In this document: positions 39,126-48,000 of the stretch, one piece after another
Numbering within the stretch: the first letter of the stretch is position 1
Layout of the letters: each line of letters opens with the position of its first letter
NCBI RefSeq assembly: GCF_003254055.1
Contig: NZ_QKZT01000016.1
Span: 1-64,000 of the forward strand
Length of the DNA stretch: 64,000 nucleotides
Source: Algoriphagus chordae
GTDB lineage: Bacteria > Bacteroidota > Bacteroidia > Cytophagales > Cyclobacteriaceae
Direction: 5' to 3'
Notes under the pieces: model-generated
Databases searched by the model: none
What the model saw: the letters and a program-made list of their open reading frames with translations, nothing else
What the model was told of the DNA's origin: nothing
Program-made: the position numbers and the translations under genes

Positions 39126-40052
39126 CTATTGAACTCGAATTGTGTTTTGCTCGAATGCAATCGGAGTATCGTAAAGTGCTGCGATATTTTCGATCACCTC
39201 TGTTGGATTGTCTGTTAGCGGTAAGCTCCCTGAAATAAGCTGATTGGTTAGTGGTATTTTTTGCTCAATCAGTTCTAGGTCATACATTTCAGTTACTATA
39301 CTCAAGACCTCATCAAGGCTTTCGTTTTGCATCCGTAATTTCCGCTCCTTCCATGCAAGTAGTCTAGTTGGTTTATTGGTTGTTTTACTTTCTATTTGAT
39401 GATTTTCTAAGTTTAGTTTAATGGTTTCCCCTGGTGATACCATTAGATTAGCATCGCCTTCTTTTCCTTGATACCCAAGCTTCACACTTCCTTCTATTAG
39501 CGTAAGTTTGTGAATAGGGGGCTGATTTTTGAAATTGAATTCTGTTCCAAAAACCTCAACTTCCATTACATCTCCTTCATTGATCACGAATCTCTTTGAT
39601 TCCGTGTCTTTGGCTATATCAAAGTATGCCTCACCTATCAGTTGCACCTTTCTATCAAATCCAAATGCCTTGGTATATGAGAAGGATAAGCTCGAGTTGG
39701 AATTCAAAAGAGCTGAAGATCCATCTGGCAATGCTATTTGAAGGGTTTCATTTGCTCCGGTTTGATAAGTTTGTATTTCTAATTTCAGGCTGCTCCAAAG
39801 TCCGATGTTCATTGCCAGTATTAAAAGTGCAGAAGCTGCAATTTTGGAGTATCGGAAAATCATCTTCCTTTTCTCTGCTTGCTTAGCTTGTTTTCTGATT
39901 CCGCTCTTTATTTCAGCTAGTAATTTTTTCTTTAGTGCCTTTTGTTCTTCAATGTCCAATTGGTCTACATAATCCGATTCACTGGTTTCTTCAGCCCAGG
40001 CGCAAGCCTTTTTAGCATCTTTTCGAAATATGTTGGAACCCTCTTCATTCAT
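39126..40052 (-). CDS. FecR-family anti-sigma factor
   Basis: 308 residues: cytoplasmic N-terminus (1-68), one membrane helix (about 69-87, IAASALLILAMNIGLWSSL), the FecR domain (LQIALPDGSSALLNSNSSL, then VFGTEFNF) and a C-terminal DUF4974 domain (LSIVTEMYDLELI, ISGSLPLTDNPTEVIENIA) resembling an STN fold. It should hold the ECF sigma factor until the SusC STN domain signals. A gap of 192 bases separates it from the sigma gene. Confidence 0.92.
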   Translation of the reverse strand: MNEEGSNIFRKDAKKACAWAEETSESDYVDQLDIEEQKALKKKLLAEIKSGIRKQAKQAEKRKMIFRYSKIAASALLILAMNIGLWSSLKLEIQTYQTGANETLQIALPDGSSALLNSNSSLSFSYTKAFGFDRKVQLIGEAYFDIAKDTESKRFVINEGDVMEVEVFGTEFNFKNQPPIHKLTLIEGSVKLGYQGKEGDANLMVSPGETIKLNLENHQIESKTTNKPTRLLAWKERKLRMQNESLDEVLSIVTEMYDLELIEQKIPLTNQLISGSLPLTDNPTEVIENIAALYDTPIAFEQNTIRVQ

Positions 40053-40244
40053 AAGTTCAGTGTTATACTATATATGTCAACTCAGACAGAATTATCCTCC
40101 ATAGTAAATGAAAAATAAACCAACTTTTTTATTTTGTGCTCGTTTAATGTTGGTTTTGATGCTTTTTATACCCTAAAAATTAATTGTGCACAAAAAGTGT
40201 AATAATGAAATTTTTTAAAAGAGGAGGTATTGGGCTAGGGGCTG

Positions 40245-40865
40245 TTAGCTGATATAGGGTGTGACGATGAGTATTTCGAAAAGTGAACCTGATCCAATAA
40301 GGGTAATTGTAGAAAGAATAAATTCTCTTAGGCTGATTCGTATATCTTTAAGCGCGCGCATGATATGTTTTTCCACGGTGCTCACAGAGATTTCAAGAGT
40401 TTCGGCGATTTCTATATAGCTCAGCCCTTTATTGAATCGGAGTTGATATACTTTTTTGCGCTGTGGTGGAAATTCCCGTACTACTTTTTTGATGTTTGAC
40501 TTCAGGTCGTTGAAAAGAACTTTTTCGTCAGATCCAGAGCTAAGTTGCTCTCCTTTTGTTTTTTCTGTCGCTGAATATTTATCCCGTATGCTTTGGGATT
40601 TGTATTGATTGATTATCCGGTAATTCACCGAGGTAAACAGGTAGGAGGAGAGTGAGGTGTGAATTTCTAGCTTAGCTCTCTTGGTCCAAAAATCAATAAA
40701 TACTTCCTGTACTATCCCTTCTACAATTTCTTTTTTGCCGAGCTTTTTGTAGCCGTAATTGAACAGGCGCTTCCAGAAAAGGTCGTAAACCTCAATAAAT
40801 GCTGACTCATCATCATTCTTTATTCTTTCTATGATTTCCTTTTCGTTTAGCACTTCTTCGGGCAT
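40245..40865 (-). CDS. ECF RNA polymerase sigma factor (FecI-like)
   Basis: 206 residues. Region 2 is seen in FIEVYDLFWKRLFNYGYKKL and SSYLFTSVNYRIINQYKS; region 4 in FNKGLSYIEIAETLEISVST and VEKHIMRALKDIR. It should direct transcription of the SusCD locus once released by FecR. After region 4 the chain continues with a hydrophobic tail (ILSTITLIGSGSLFEILIV), found in some Bacteroidota FecI-like factors and possibly a membrane contact. Confidence 0.92.
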   Translation of the reverse strand: MPEEVLNEKEIIERIKNDDESAFIEVYDLFWKRLFNYGYKKLGKKEIVEGIVQEVFIDFWTKRAKLEIHTSLSSYLFTSVNYRIINQYKSQSIRDKYSATEKTKGEQLSSGSDEKVLFNDLKSNIKKVVREFPPQRKKVYQLRFNKGLSYIEIAETLEISVSTVEKHIMRALKDIRISLREFILSTITLIGSGSLFEILIVTPYIS

Positions 40866-41190
40866 AGGGTATTCTACTTAGAATTTGATCTTTTAAAATT
40901 ACTAATTCAGCGAAAGTTGGTTTAAAATATTTATCTAAACGCAATAATTTCTGTTAAACTATTAAATACTGGTTGTAAATGAAATAGATGATCTCAATTT
41001 TTGTTTCAAAAATCAATAATCAGGGTAAAATATCGTTTGTTTGATCGTTAATCACTCGATTTGTAATTAAATAACTGAAAATCAGGATTTAGTACTTGTT
41101 TGAGGCGATTTAAATTATTAAGAAGCTTTATTTTTTTTGCTTTATCGACATATAGTTCAGGTACTGGTTTCGCTAAGAATTTTCAATTCT
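40866..41190. other. AT-rich gap between the divergent sigma factor and PepSY genes
   Basis: No gene visible; very AT-rich. The sigma factor promoter should lie at its left end and the PepSY promoter at its right end (41194-41233). I could not pick out a convincing -7 element for the sigma gene. Confidence 0.4.
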
Positions 41191-41193
41191 TTC

Positions 41194-41233
41194 TTAGATT
41201 AAATCTAAATAATAAAATACTTCCTTATTTTTG
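41194..41233 (+). promoter_or_regulatory. Promoter with a metalloregulator-like palindrome
   Basis: TTAGATT (41194-41200) and AATCTAA (41202-41208) are perfect inverted repeats around one base. TATTTTTG (41226-41233) fits the -7 consensus, which puts the palindrome over the -33 region. The TTAG...CTAA form resembles sites of DtxR/IdeR-type iron or manganese repressors, which would suit a PepSY-type iron-acquisition gene. The regulator itself is not in the window. Confidence 0.45.
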
Positions 41234-41274
41234 CGTCCAGTTATTAATTCCATTCCCTTTAAACTGACCATTTT

Positions 41275-42528
41275 ATGCAGCCAAAGAAATCTACTGCTTG
41301 GAAAAGCATCCGAAATATTTTTGACCAAGTACACTTGTATGCGGGTTTAATTTCTGGTTTGGTGGTGATCGCAGTATGTCTAAGCGGTACTATATACGTG
41401 TATAACACTGAGATCCGTGAGATGATGGATTCGGAGCTTTACTTCGTGGAGGAAGCTGGTCAACGTATGTCTGCTGATGAGTTGAAGAGTTCTTTGGAGA
41501 AAAGCACTGATTCGAATGTGGTAGGCTTGATGTGGAATGAGGAGGCTGATCGTAGCGTGCAGTTTACGATGAAGAAAGAAGGAGAAGAGGGAAGAGGAAG
41601 TACTTATTATGTGAATCCTTATTCTGCTGAGGTATTGGGGAACACTTCCGATCGTACTCAGACTGCAGAATTTATGGGCTATATGTTTAGTCTCCACAGG
41701 TGGTTGTTGCTGGATAAAATAGAAACTCCTATCCTGGAGAGCATGGGAAATCGTGATTTGGGAAGGTTTATCAATGGTGTTGCTACGCTACTTTTTTTAC
41801 TTGGAGTGATTACGGGTATCGTGATCTGGGTTCCAAATAAAGTAAAGAATTGGAAGCAGGGCTTGAAGATCAAATGGTCTGGAAATTGGAAGCGTGTCAA
41901 TCATGATCTACACAATAGCTTAGCCTTTTATTCTCTGATTTTCCTTTTTATCATGGCTGCTACTGGTCCATTCTGGTCCTATACCTGGTATAGAGAAGGT
42001 TGGCAAAAAACTTGGGATACTTACCAGGCTCCTGCGCCTCAAGGAAAGACTGCTACAAAGCCAAAAGCTGATGCTAAGCCAGAACTTGCAACTCCGATAG
42101 AAGAAGGAGCGCTAGCTGTCCTTTCTTTGGAAGAAATTTTTGCAAAAACGAATGCTGAACTTCCGTATACCGGTAATATTAGAGTTACGCTCCCTTCAAA
42201 AGCTTCTGAGCCAATTAGCATAAGTAAGTATAGAACAGGTTTTTTCGCTAGAGCAGGCTCGGATCAGTTGAAATTATCTTCAGCAGATCTGTCTGTTACA
42301 GAGGCTAATTTGTTTTCTGATTTGCCATTCCGCCAGCAGGTAGGTAGATCGGTCAAGTCTCTTCATGTTGGAGATATTTTTGGACAATTCTCCAAGTTTC
42401 TATGGTTTGTAGCTTGTTTGATTGCGACCTCTCTGCCGATCACTGGTACTTTGATCTGGTGGAATAAGAGAAAAAAGAAACCTACTAAGAAAAAACCAAC
42501 TAAACAGCGTGTGGCAGAAATGGCATAA
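41275..42528 (+). CDS. PepSY-associated membrane protein, putative iron-uptake reductase
   Basis: 417 residues with four membrane helices: about 20-42 (HLYAGLISGLVVIAVCLSGT), 165-185, 212-236 (NSLAFYSLIFLFIMAATGPF) and 372-395. A PepSY-like periplasmic loop with the family's WxWW-type end LIWWNKRKKK follows the last helix. Such proteins often accompany siderophore receptors and are thought to reduce ferric siderophores at the inner membrane. No receptor is adjacent. The C-terminus is a lysine-rich cytoplasmic tail. Confidence 0.85.
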   Translation: MQPKKSTAWKSIRNIFDQVHLYAGLISGLVVIAVCLSGTIYVYNTEIREMMDSELYFVEEAGQRMSADELKSSLEKSTDSNVVGLMWNEEADRSVQFTMKKEGEEGRGSTYYVNPYSAEVLGNTSDRTQTAEFMGYMFSLHRWLLLDKIETPILESMGNRDLGRFINGVATLLFLLGVITGIVIWVPNKVKNWKQGLKIKWSGNWKRVNHDLHNSLAFYSLIFLFIMAATGPFWSYTWYREGWQKTWDTYQAPAPQGKTATKPKADAKPELATPIEEGALAVLSLEEIFAKTNAELPYTGNIRVTLPSKASEPISISKYRTGFFARAGSDQLKLSSADLSVTEANLFSDLPFRQQVGRSVKSLHVGDIFGQFSKFLWFVACLIATSLPITGTLIWWNKRKKKPTKKKPTKQRVAEMA

Positions 42529-42535
42529 AGCATTC

Positions 42536-42566
42536 AAGACCTTCTGATTTCGGAAGGTCTTTTTTG
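42536..42566 (+). terminator. Terminator after the PepSY gene
   Basis: AAGACCTTC (42536-42544) and GAAGGTCTT (42553-42561) form a 9-bp stem with an 8-base loop, followed by a T-run. Confidence 0.9.
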
Positions 42567-42757
42567 TTTTTACCACGAAGGCCACTGAGGTTTCTCAGAG
42601 GGCGCAATGTATAGTTGTCTCCAGAAGCTGGACTTGATTTAGGTTACATGTTTTGAGAAATCCCCCTTGCCCCCTTTAGAAAAGGGGGAGTGGCCAAATT
42701 TGATCATCTACAATTGATTTTAGAAAACAGGCTGTTTGTGGGCTTGGATAAAAAAAC
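42567..42757. other. Gap with degenerate interspersed repeats
   Basis: No gene visible. TTACCACGAAGG at 42571 and CTCCGTGGTAA near 42906 are opposed pieces of a widespread non-coding repeat type. A CCCCCTTT ... AAAGGGGG hairpin lies near 42672-42692. The promoter of the metal two-component system begins at 42758. Confidence 0.4.
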
Positions 42758-42814
42758 TTTAAGAGAATCTTAAGCCTTTGAATTACAGAGCTTGGATTGA
42801 TTTGCTAACTTTTG
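42758..42814 (+). promoter_or_regulatory. Operator and promoter of the metal-responsive two-component system
   Basis: TTTAAGAGAATCTTAAG (42758-42774) contains two TTAAG direct repeats 11 bases apart, the helical-turn spacing used by OmpR-family regulators. CTAACTTTTG ends at 42814, exactly 40 bases after the operator. The same arrangement with the same distance precedes the czcA-type gene at 44972-45028, which suggests that one regulator acts on both. Confidence 0.6.
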
Positions 42815-42849
42815 CGAAGCAAAGCACAACAAACGAGGAGTAAAGCCAA

Positions 42850-42897
42850 ATGAAGAAACAGAATCGCCTTGCCTTAAGGCTTGTAGTGTCGCTGTGA
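42850..42897 (+). other. Possible 15-residue leader ORF
   Basis: ATG at 42850 to TGA at 42897 encodes MKKQNRLALRLVVSL and has a GAGGAG about 10 bases upstream, an unusually good ribosome site for this organism. It overlaps degenerate repeat sequence and may be chance. Confidence 0.25.
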
Positions 42898-42931
42898 CCT
42901 TTGTGCTCCGTGGTAAAATTTTAAGAAGAAC

Positions 42932-43600
42932 ATGCGAATTCTAGTCGTAGAAGATGAACCGGGGATTGCCGGATTTTTACAGCAAGGCTTGGAAGAGGAA
43001 TCCTATGCAGTGGATGTAGCTGAAAATGGTGAAAAAGGCCTTCAGCTCGCACTAAGTGGAGATTATGATCTCTTGCTTCTGGATTGGATGCTGCCTTTGA
43101 AAAGTGGAGTAGAGGTCTGTCGGGAATTCAGAACCCAGTTTTCCAATACGCCTATTATTTTTCTCACGGCAAAAGATACGGTGGACGAGACGATCATCGG
43201 ACTACAATCTGGAGCGAACGATTACATCAAAAAACCTTTTCACTTCGAAGAATTATTAGAGAGAATTCGAGTTCAACTACGCGCTAAAGGCGGTTCGGAG
43301 GAAAAATATACACTTGGCCCGATTACGCTTTTCACAGACAGACATCAGGTTCTCAAAGGAGAAGAGGAAGTTCAGCTGACGCAAAAAGAGTTTGCACTAC
43401 TGGAATACCTCATGAAAAACAAAAACCAAGTTTGCCGACGCACGCAGATCATCGAGGATGTTTGGGATATTCATTTTGACTATAACACCGGTGTGATTGA
43501 CGTTTTCATGAATTCACTTCGAAAGAAATTGCATTTCAACACCAACGAAGATTACATACAGACAGTGCGTGGTGTAGGCTATATCGCAAAGGATCTATGA
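42932..43600 (+). CDS. OmpR-family response regulator (CusR/CzcR-like)
   Basis: 222 residues: receiver domain (VVEDEPGIAGFLQQGL; phosphoacceptor Asp51 in LLLLDWMLPLKSG; FLTAKD; Lys in IKKPFHFEEL) and a winged-helix C-terminus (LTQKEFALLEYLMKNKNQVC, VRGVGYIA). It overlaps the kinase gene by four bases. The pump downstream carries metal-type motifs, so a metal-sensing pair controlling it is the natural reading. Confidence 0.94.
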   Translation: MRILVVEDEPGIAGFLQQGLEEESYAVDVAENGEKGLQLALSGDYDLLLLDWMLPLKSGVEVCREFRTQFSNTPIIFLTAKDTVDETIIGLQSGANDYIKKPFHFEELLERIRVQLRAKGGSEEKYTLGPITLFTDRHQVLKGEEEVQLTQKEFALLEYLMKNKNQVCRRTQIIEDVWDIHFDYNTGVIDVFMNSLRKKLHFNTNEDYIQTVRGVGYIAKDL

Positions 43601-44976
43601 TAGTCTCCTACAAAGAACGCATAGCTCGTAGGCTGACTTTGGTCACGGCTCTGATCGTATTGCTGGTATTTGCGATCATTTACTTGGTAGTGGATTACAC
43701 GGTGGTTCAAAGCATCGATCGTGAGCTAAAGCTAGAGACTGAAAAGCATGTTGGTCAGATTTTTTTGGTGAATGGGGAGATTCGTTTTGTGCACAAAGAC
43801 GAGTGGCTGGAGCAGGAACATAGTCAGATTCAGCTCAATCCGATCTTTATTGAGATTGTAGATATGGAGGGAAACTCCATGGATAGATCTCCCAATCTTG
43901 GGGAGAATCATTTGAGTTTTTATCCTGACCGAGCAAAAAATCATGAAGCTTGGACGCTCAAAACTGGAAGTAGGGAGGTGCGTCAGATGCAGATTCCACT
44001 TAATCACGGAGGAAATCAAGAGGGTTTTATGCTGGTAGCAAAGTCATTTGAAGATGCCCGGCAATTGCTCACTAATCTCAGAAATATTCTGCTGATTTTA
44101 TACCCTGGGATCCTGATTTCCTTGTTTTTGGCCATGCGTTTTTTGGCAGGAAAGAGTATTCAGCCTATTCAGAAGATCATCCAGAAGACCAATCTTATTT
44201 CTCAAAGCAACCTCAATGAGCGCATTCCAGTAGCTGAACCTAACGATGAAATTGCCCAGCTGACACGTTCCATCAATGAGCTGCTAGCGAGATTGGAACA
44301 GTCACTGAATAGAGAAAAGCAATTCACCTCTGATGCATCGCATGAGTTGAGAACGCCACTGGCTGTGATGCGGGGGACGCTTGAAGTGTTGATTCGCAAG
44401 CCGAGGACCTCGGAGGAATATGTAGAAAAGGTCAAAATGGCATTAGGGAGTATAGACCGGATGTCGGAGATGATTGATCAATTGCTTTCTCTCGCTAGGG
44501 CAGGGAAAGGCAAAATGAGTAAGGAAGAAGTAGGGTTGATTTCTTTTACTCAGAATTTTGCGCAGCAAATACAGAAAGAGTCAGGGAGGGAAATTGTATT
44601 CGAGACCAATCTTTCTACGCCGCTTTTTACGCTGGTCAATGAGCAGTCACTGCAGATGATCTTGAGTAATCTCAGCCAAAATGCGATCAAATACTCTGAG
44701 CCAAGAACTAGTATCCAAGTGCAGGTTGGTAGTCATGAAGGTTCCCCATTTATAGAGATTAGAGATAAAGGGAAAGGGATTGCAAAGGAATCTTGGGATA
44801 AGATTTTTGATCCTTTCTATAGAGAACAGGATGATGCTGGAGCTACCGTTCAGGGTACTGGACTGGGGCTAGCAATCGTGAGAAAACTTGCACTCGAATC
44901 TGATATTCAGGTGGAAGTGGAGAGCGAAAAGGGTAAAGGATCTGCTTTTAGATTGATTTTCAGCCCAGAGATTTAA
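43597..44976 (+). CDS. Sensor histidine kinase of the metal-efflux module
   Basis: 459 residues. TM1 at ~15-34, a periplasmic sensor loop of ~130 residues with several histidines (for example HVGQ, FVHKDE, EQEHSQ), TM2 at ~163-183, a HAMP linker (KTNLISQSNLNERIPV), then the HisKA box SDASHELRTPLAV (His249) and the ATPase domain (LSNLSQNAIKYSE, DKGKGIAKE, GTGLGLAIVRKL). It presumably senses periplasmic metal. The stop codon overlaps the operator in front of the pump gene. Confidence 0.94.
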   Translation: MIVSYKERIARRLTLVTALIVLLVFAIIYLVVDYTVVQSIDRELKLETEKHVGQIFLVNGEIRFVHKDEWLEQEHSQIQLNPIFIEIVDMEGNSMDRSPNLGENHLSFYPDRAKNHEAWTLKTGSREVRQMQIPLNHGGNQEGFMLVAKSFEDARQLLTNLRNILLILYPGILISLFLAMRFLAGKSIQPIQKIIQKTNLISQSNLNERIPVAEPNDEIAQLTRSINELLARLEQSLNREKQFTSDASHELRTPLAVMRGTLEVLIRKPRTSEEYVEKVKMALGSIDRMSEMIDQLLSLARAGKGKMSKEEVGLISFTQNFAQQIQKESGREIVFETNLSTPLFTLVNEQSLQMILSNLSQNAIKYSEPRTSIQVQVGSHEGSPFIEIRDKGKGIAKESWDKIFDPFYREQDDAGATVQGTGLGLAIVRKLALESDIQVEVESEKGKGSAFRLIFSPEI

Positions 44977-45028
44977 GGCAATCTTAAGGGAGTTTTTCGG
45001 GCTTTACGAAGCCTTTGGGTCATTTTTG
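44972..45028 (+). promoter_or_regulatory. Operator and promoter of the CzcA-TolC fusion gene
   Basis: TTTAAGGCAATCTTAAG (44972-44988) has TTAAG repeats 11 bases apart, and GTCATTTTTG ends at 45028, 40 bases after it. Sequence and spacing match the element at 42758-42814. It begins inside the kinase stop codon and ends 21 bases before the pump ATG. Confidence 0.6.
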
Positions 45029-45049
45029 TAATTCAAATTTGACCCTCCC

Positions 45050-48000
45050 ATGTTAGATCGAATTATACAATGGAGTATTGGGCATAAGCTCATCATTTTC
45101 ATTTTTATTGCCGCCTGGATAGGTTTTGGTGTGTTTGCCCTCAGCAACCTACCCATAGGCGCCGTGCCTGATATCACGACAAATCAGATTCAGGTGATTA
45201 CCACTTCCAGGAATCTAGCGACGGAAGATGTGGAGAAATACCTGACCTACCCCGTGGAGTTGGAAATGGCCAATCTTCCTGGGGTTATCGAAATCAGGTC
45301 TGTTTCTAAGTTTGGGCTATCGGTCGTTACCATAGTTTTTGAGGATAAAATGGGCACTTACCTTCCCCGGCAACTCATTGCGGAGCGGATCAAAATAGCT
45401 GAAGAAAGTATTCCTAAAGGATTCGGAACGCCGATTATGGGACCAATCTCAACGGGTCTCGGAGAGATTTTTCAATATGTAATCGACGTAGAGCCAGGTT
45501 ACGAAGCTGAGTATGATATCACTGATCTTCGGACGATTCAGGATTGGGTAGTTCGCCGACAACTTTCAGGCATCGAAGGAGTGGTGGAGGTAAATACCTG
45601 GGGAGGCTACTTGAAGCAATATGAGGTTGCCATTAATCCTGAGCGATTGAAGGGAATGCAGATTGATATCGCTGAGGTATATCATTCACTTGAACAGAAT
45701 AATTCCATCGCTGGGGGTGGGTATATTGAGAAGACAAACGAAAGCTTTTTCATCCGAGGAGAAGGTCTGGTTTCTAGCTTGGAGGATATTGGGAATATAG
45801 TCGTAGAGGTTAGAAATGGCTCTCCTATTTACATTCGAGACATCGCCGAGGTTGGCTTTGGGCATGCGAATAGATTTGGTGCTATTACTGCCAACGGCGA
45901 GGGAGAAAAAGTACTAGGTCAGGTGATGATGCTAAAAGGGGCGGATTCTAAAGGTACTATTGATCGGGTCAAGGAGAGATTGGAAGAGATGAAGTCTTCA
46001 CTCCCCGAAGGGATTGTTATCAATGGGTTTTTGGATCGTTCGGAATTGATAGGGAAAACCACATTTACCATTGCCGAGAACTTGATTTTAGGTTGTCTGA
46101 TTGTTGTTTTTGTGGTGGTTTTGCTACTGGGTAATTTCCGATCTGGATTGGTAGTGGCTTCTGTGATTCCGCTGAGTTTGCTTTTCGCGTTGTCCATGAT
46201 GTATATCTTCGGAGTCGATGCCAATTTGATGAGTTTGGGAGCAATTGACTTCGGGATTATCATAGATGGAGCAGTGATCATTGTAGAATTTATTGCCTTT
46301 CAATTCACGCGTGCTGACCATCAGTTGGCTGGGCTGTCGAAAAAACAACGGCAAGCAAAGAAGGATGAGATTTCTTTTACTGGTGCTAGCAAAATGATGC
46401 ACTCAGCGATTTTTGGGCAGATTATCATCATCATCGTATTTATTCCGATTTTATCTTTGACAGGTGTAGAAGGCAAGATGTTTCGCCCTATGGCAGAAGT
46501 ATTTTCCTTTGCCTTGATTGGGGCAATGATTTTGGGTTTGACATACGTCCCAGTAGTTTCAGCCCTTTTTCTGAAGACTACTCCTCCAGGACCAAAAAAT
46601 ATTTCCACCATAATAATCAATGGAATAAACAAGGTATATGAACCGGCGATTACCTGGGCTTTGGATCATACGAAGGTAGTTTTAATTAGCGCTGTTGGCT
46701 TGTTGGTGGGTACGATTTTGATTTTCTCCACTATGGGATCTGAGTTTGTTCCTACGCTAGATGAGGGAGATTTTGTGATTCAGCCTTTTTTGAAAACAGG
46801 AACTACACTGACTAATACAGTGGAAACCATCACGGAGATAGAGAAAATCCTGAAGCAATTTCCAGAAGTAAATCAAATCGTGACCCGAATAGGAGCGGCG
46901 GAAATCCCTACAGATCCCATGTCTATGGAGGAAAGTGATGTGATCGTGACCCTAATTCCCCGCTCCGAATGGACGACAGTAGAGACTAAAGATGAGCTTG
47001 CAGAGAAATTCAAAGAAGCGCTGGAAGTGATACCAGGGATGGAATATGAATTTACCCAGCCTATAGAGATGCGATTCAATGAGCTGATCACTGGTGTGCG
47101 GGCGGATTTGGCGATCAAGGTTTTCGGTGAGGACCTCGATGTTTTGCTGAGTACGGCTGAAGAAATAGAAGCTGCAATCCAAGGGGTAGAGGGAGCCGCA
47201 GATATTATTTTGGAAAAAGTAGATGGTCTTCCACAGATGAAGATAGAGTACAACCGAGGCAAAATCGCCAAGTTTGGATTGAATATTTCTGATTTGAATG
47301 AGGTTGTGACTATGGGTTTTGCGGGGATGAGTGCAGGTAAAGTGTTTGAAGGGGAGAAGCAATTTGATTTAGTTGTGAGATTTGCGGATCCTTTCCGAAA
47401 GGATATCCGTCACTTGGAGCAAGCTTCCATCCAACTTCCCAATGGTGGTTCGGTGCCGCTATCCGAATTGGCGACGATCAGCTATACCAAAGGCCCTTCG
47501 AAAATCTCCCGTGACAATACCAATCGCAGAGTAGTGATCGGTGTGAATGTGAGAAATCGTGACTTGCAGTCTGTGGTGGATGATATACAGGCAATTGTTG
47601 CTAATGAAATTATACTGCCTGAGGGCTATAGAGTTGATTATGGTGGACAGTTTGAAAACTTACAAAAGGCCAGAAATAGATTGATGATCGCTGTTCCGAT
47701 AGCCTTATTCTTGATTTTCGTGCTGTTGTACTTTGCTTTTTCTTCTAGTCAAGATGCCTTGATGATTTACTCAGCTATTCCACTTTCGGCCATAGGAGGA
47801 GTTTTGTTACTCTGGGCTAGAGATATGCCCTTTAGTATTTCTGCTGGCGTGGGATTCATCGCACTTTTCGGCATAGCCGTGTTGAACGGAATCGTATTGA
47901 TTGAACATTTCAAATCCATGGAATCACACTATACAAATATCAAAGATCTGGTAATCAGAGGTGCCAAAGAGCGCTTGAGACCAGTTTTACTGACTGCTTC

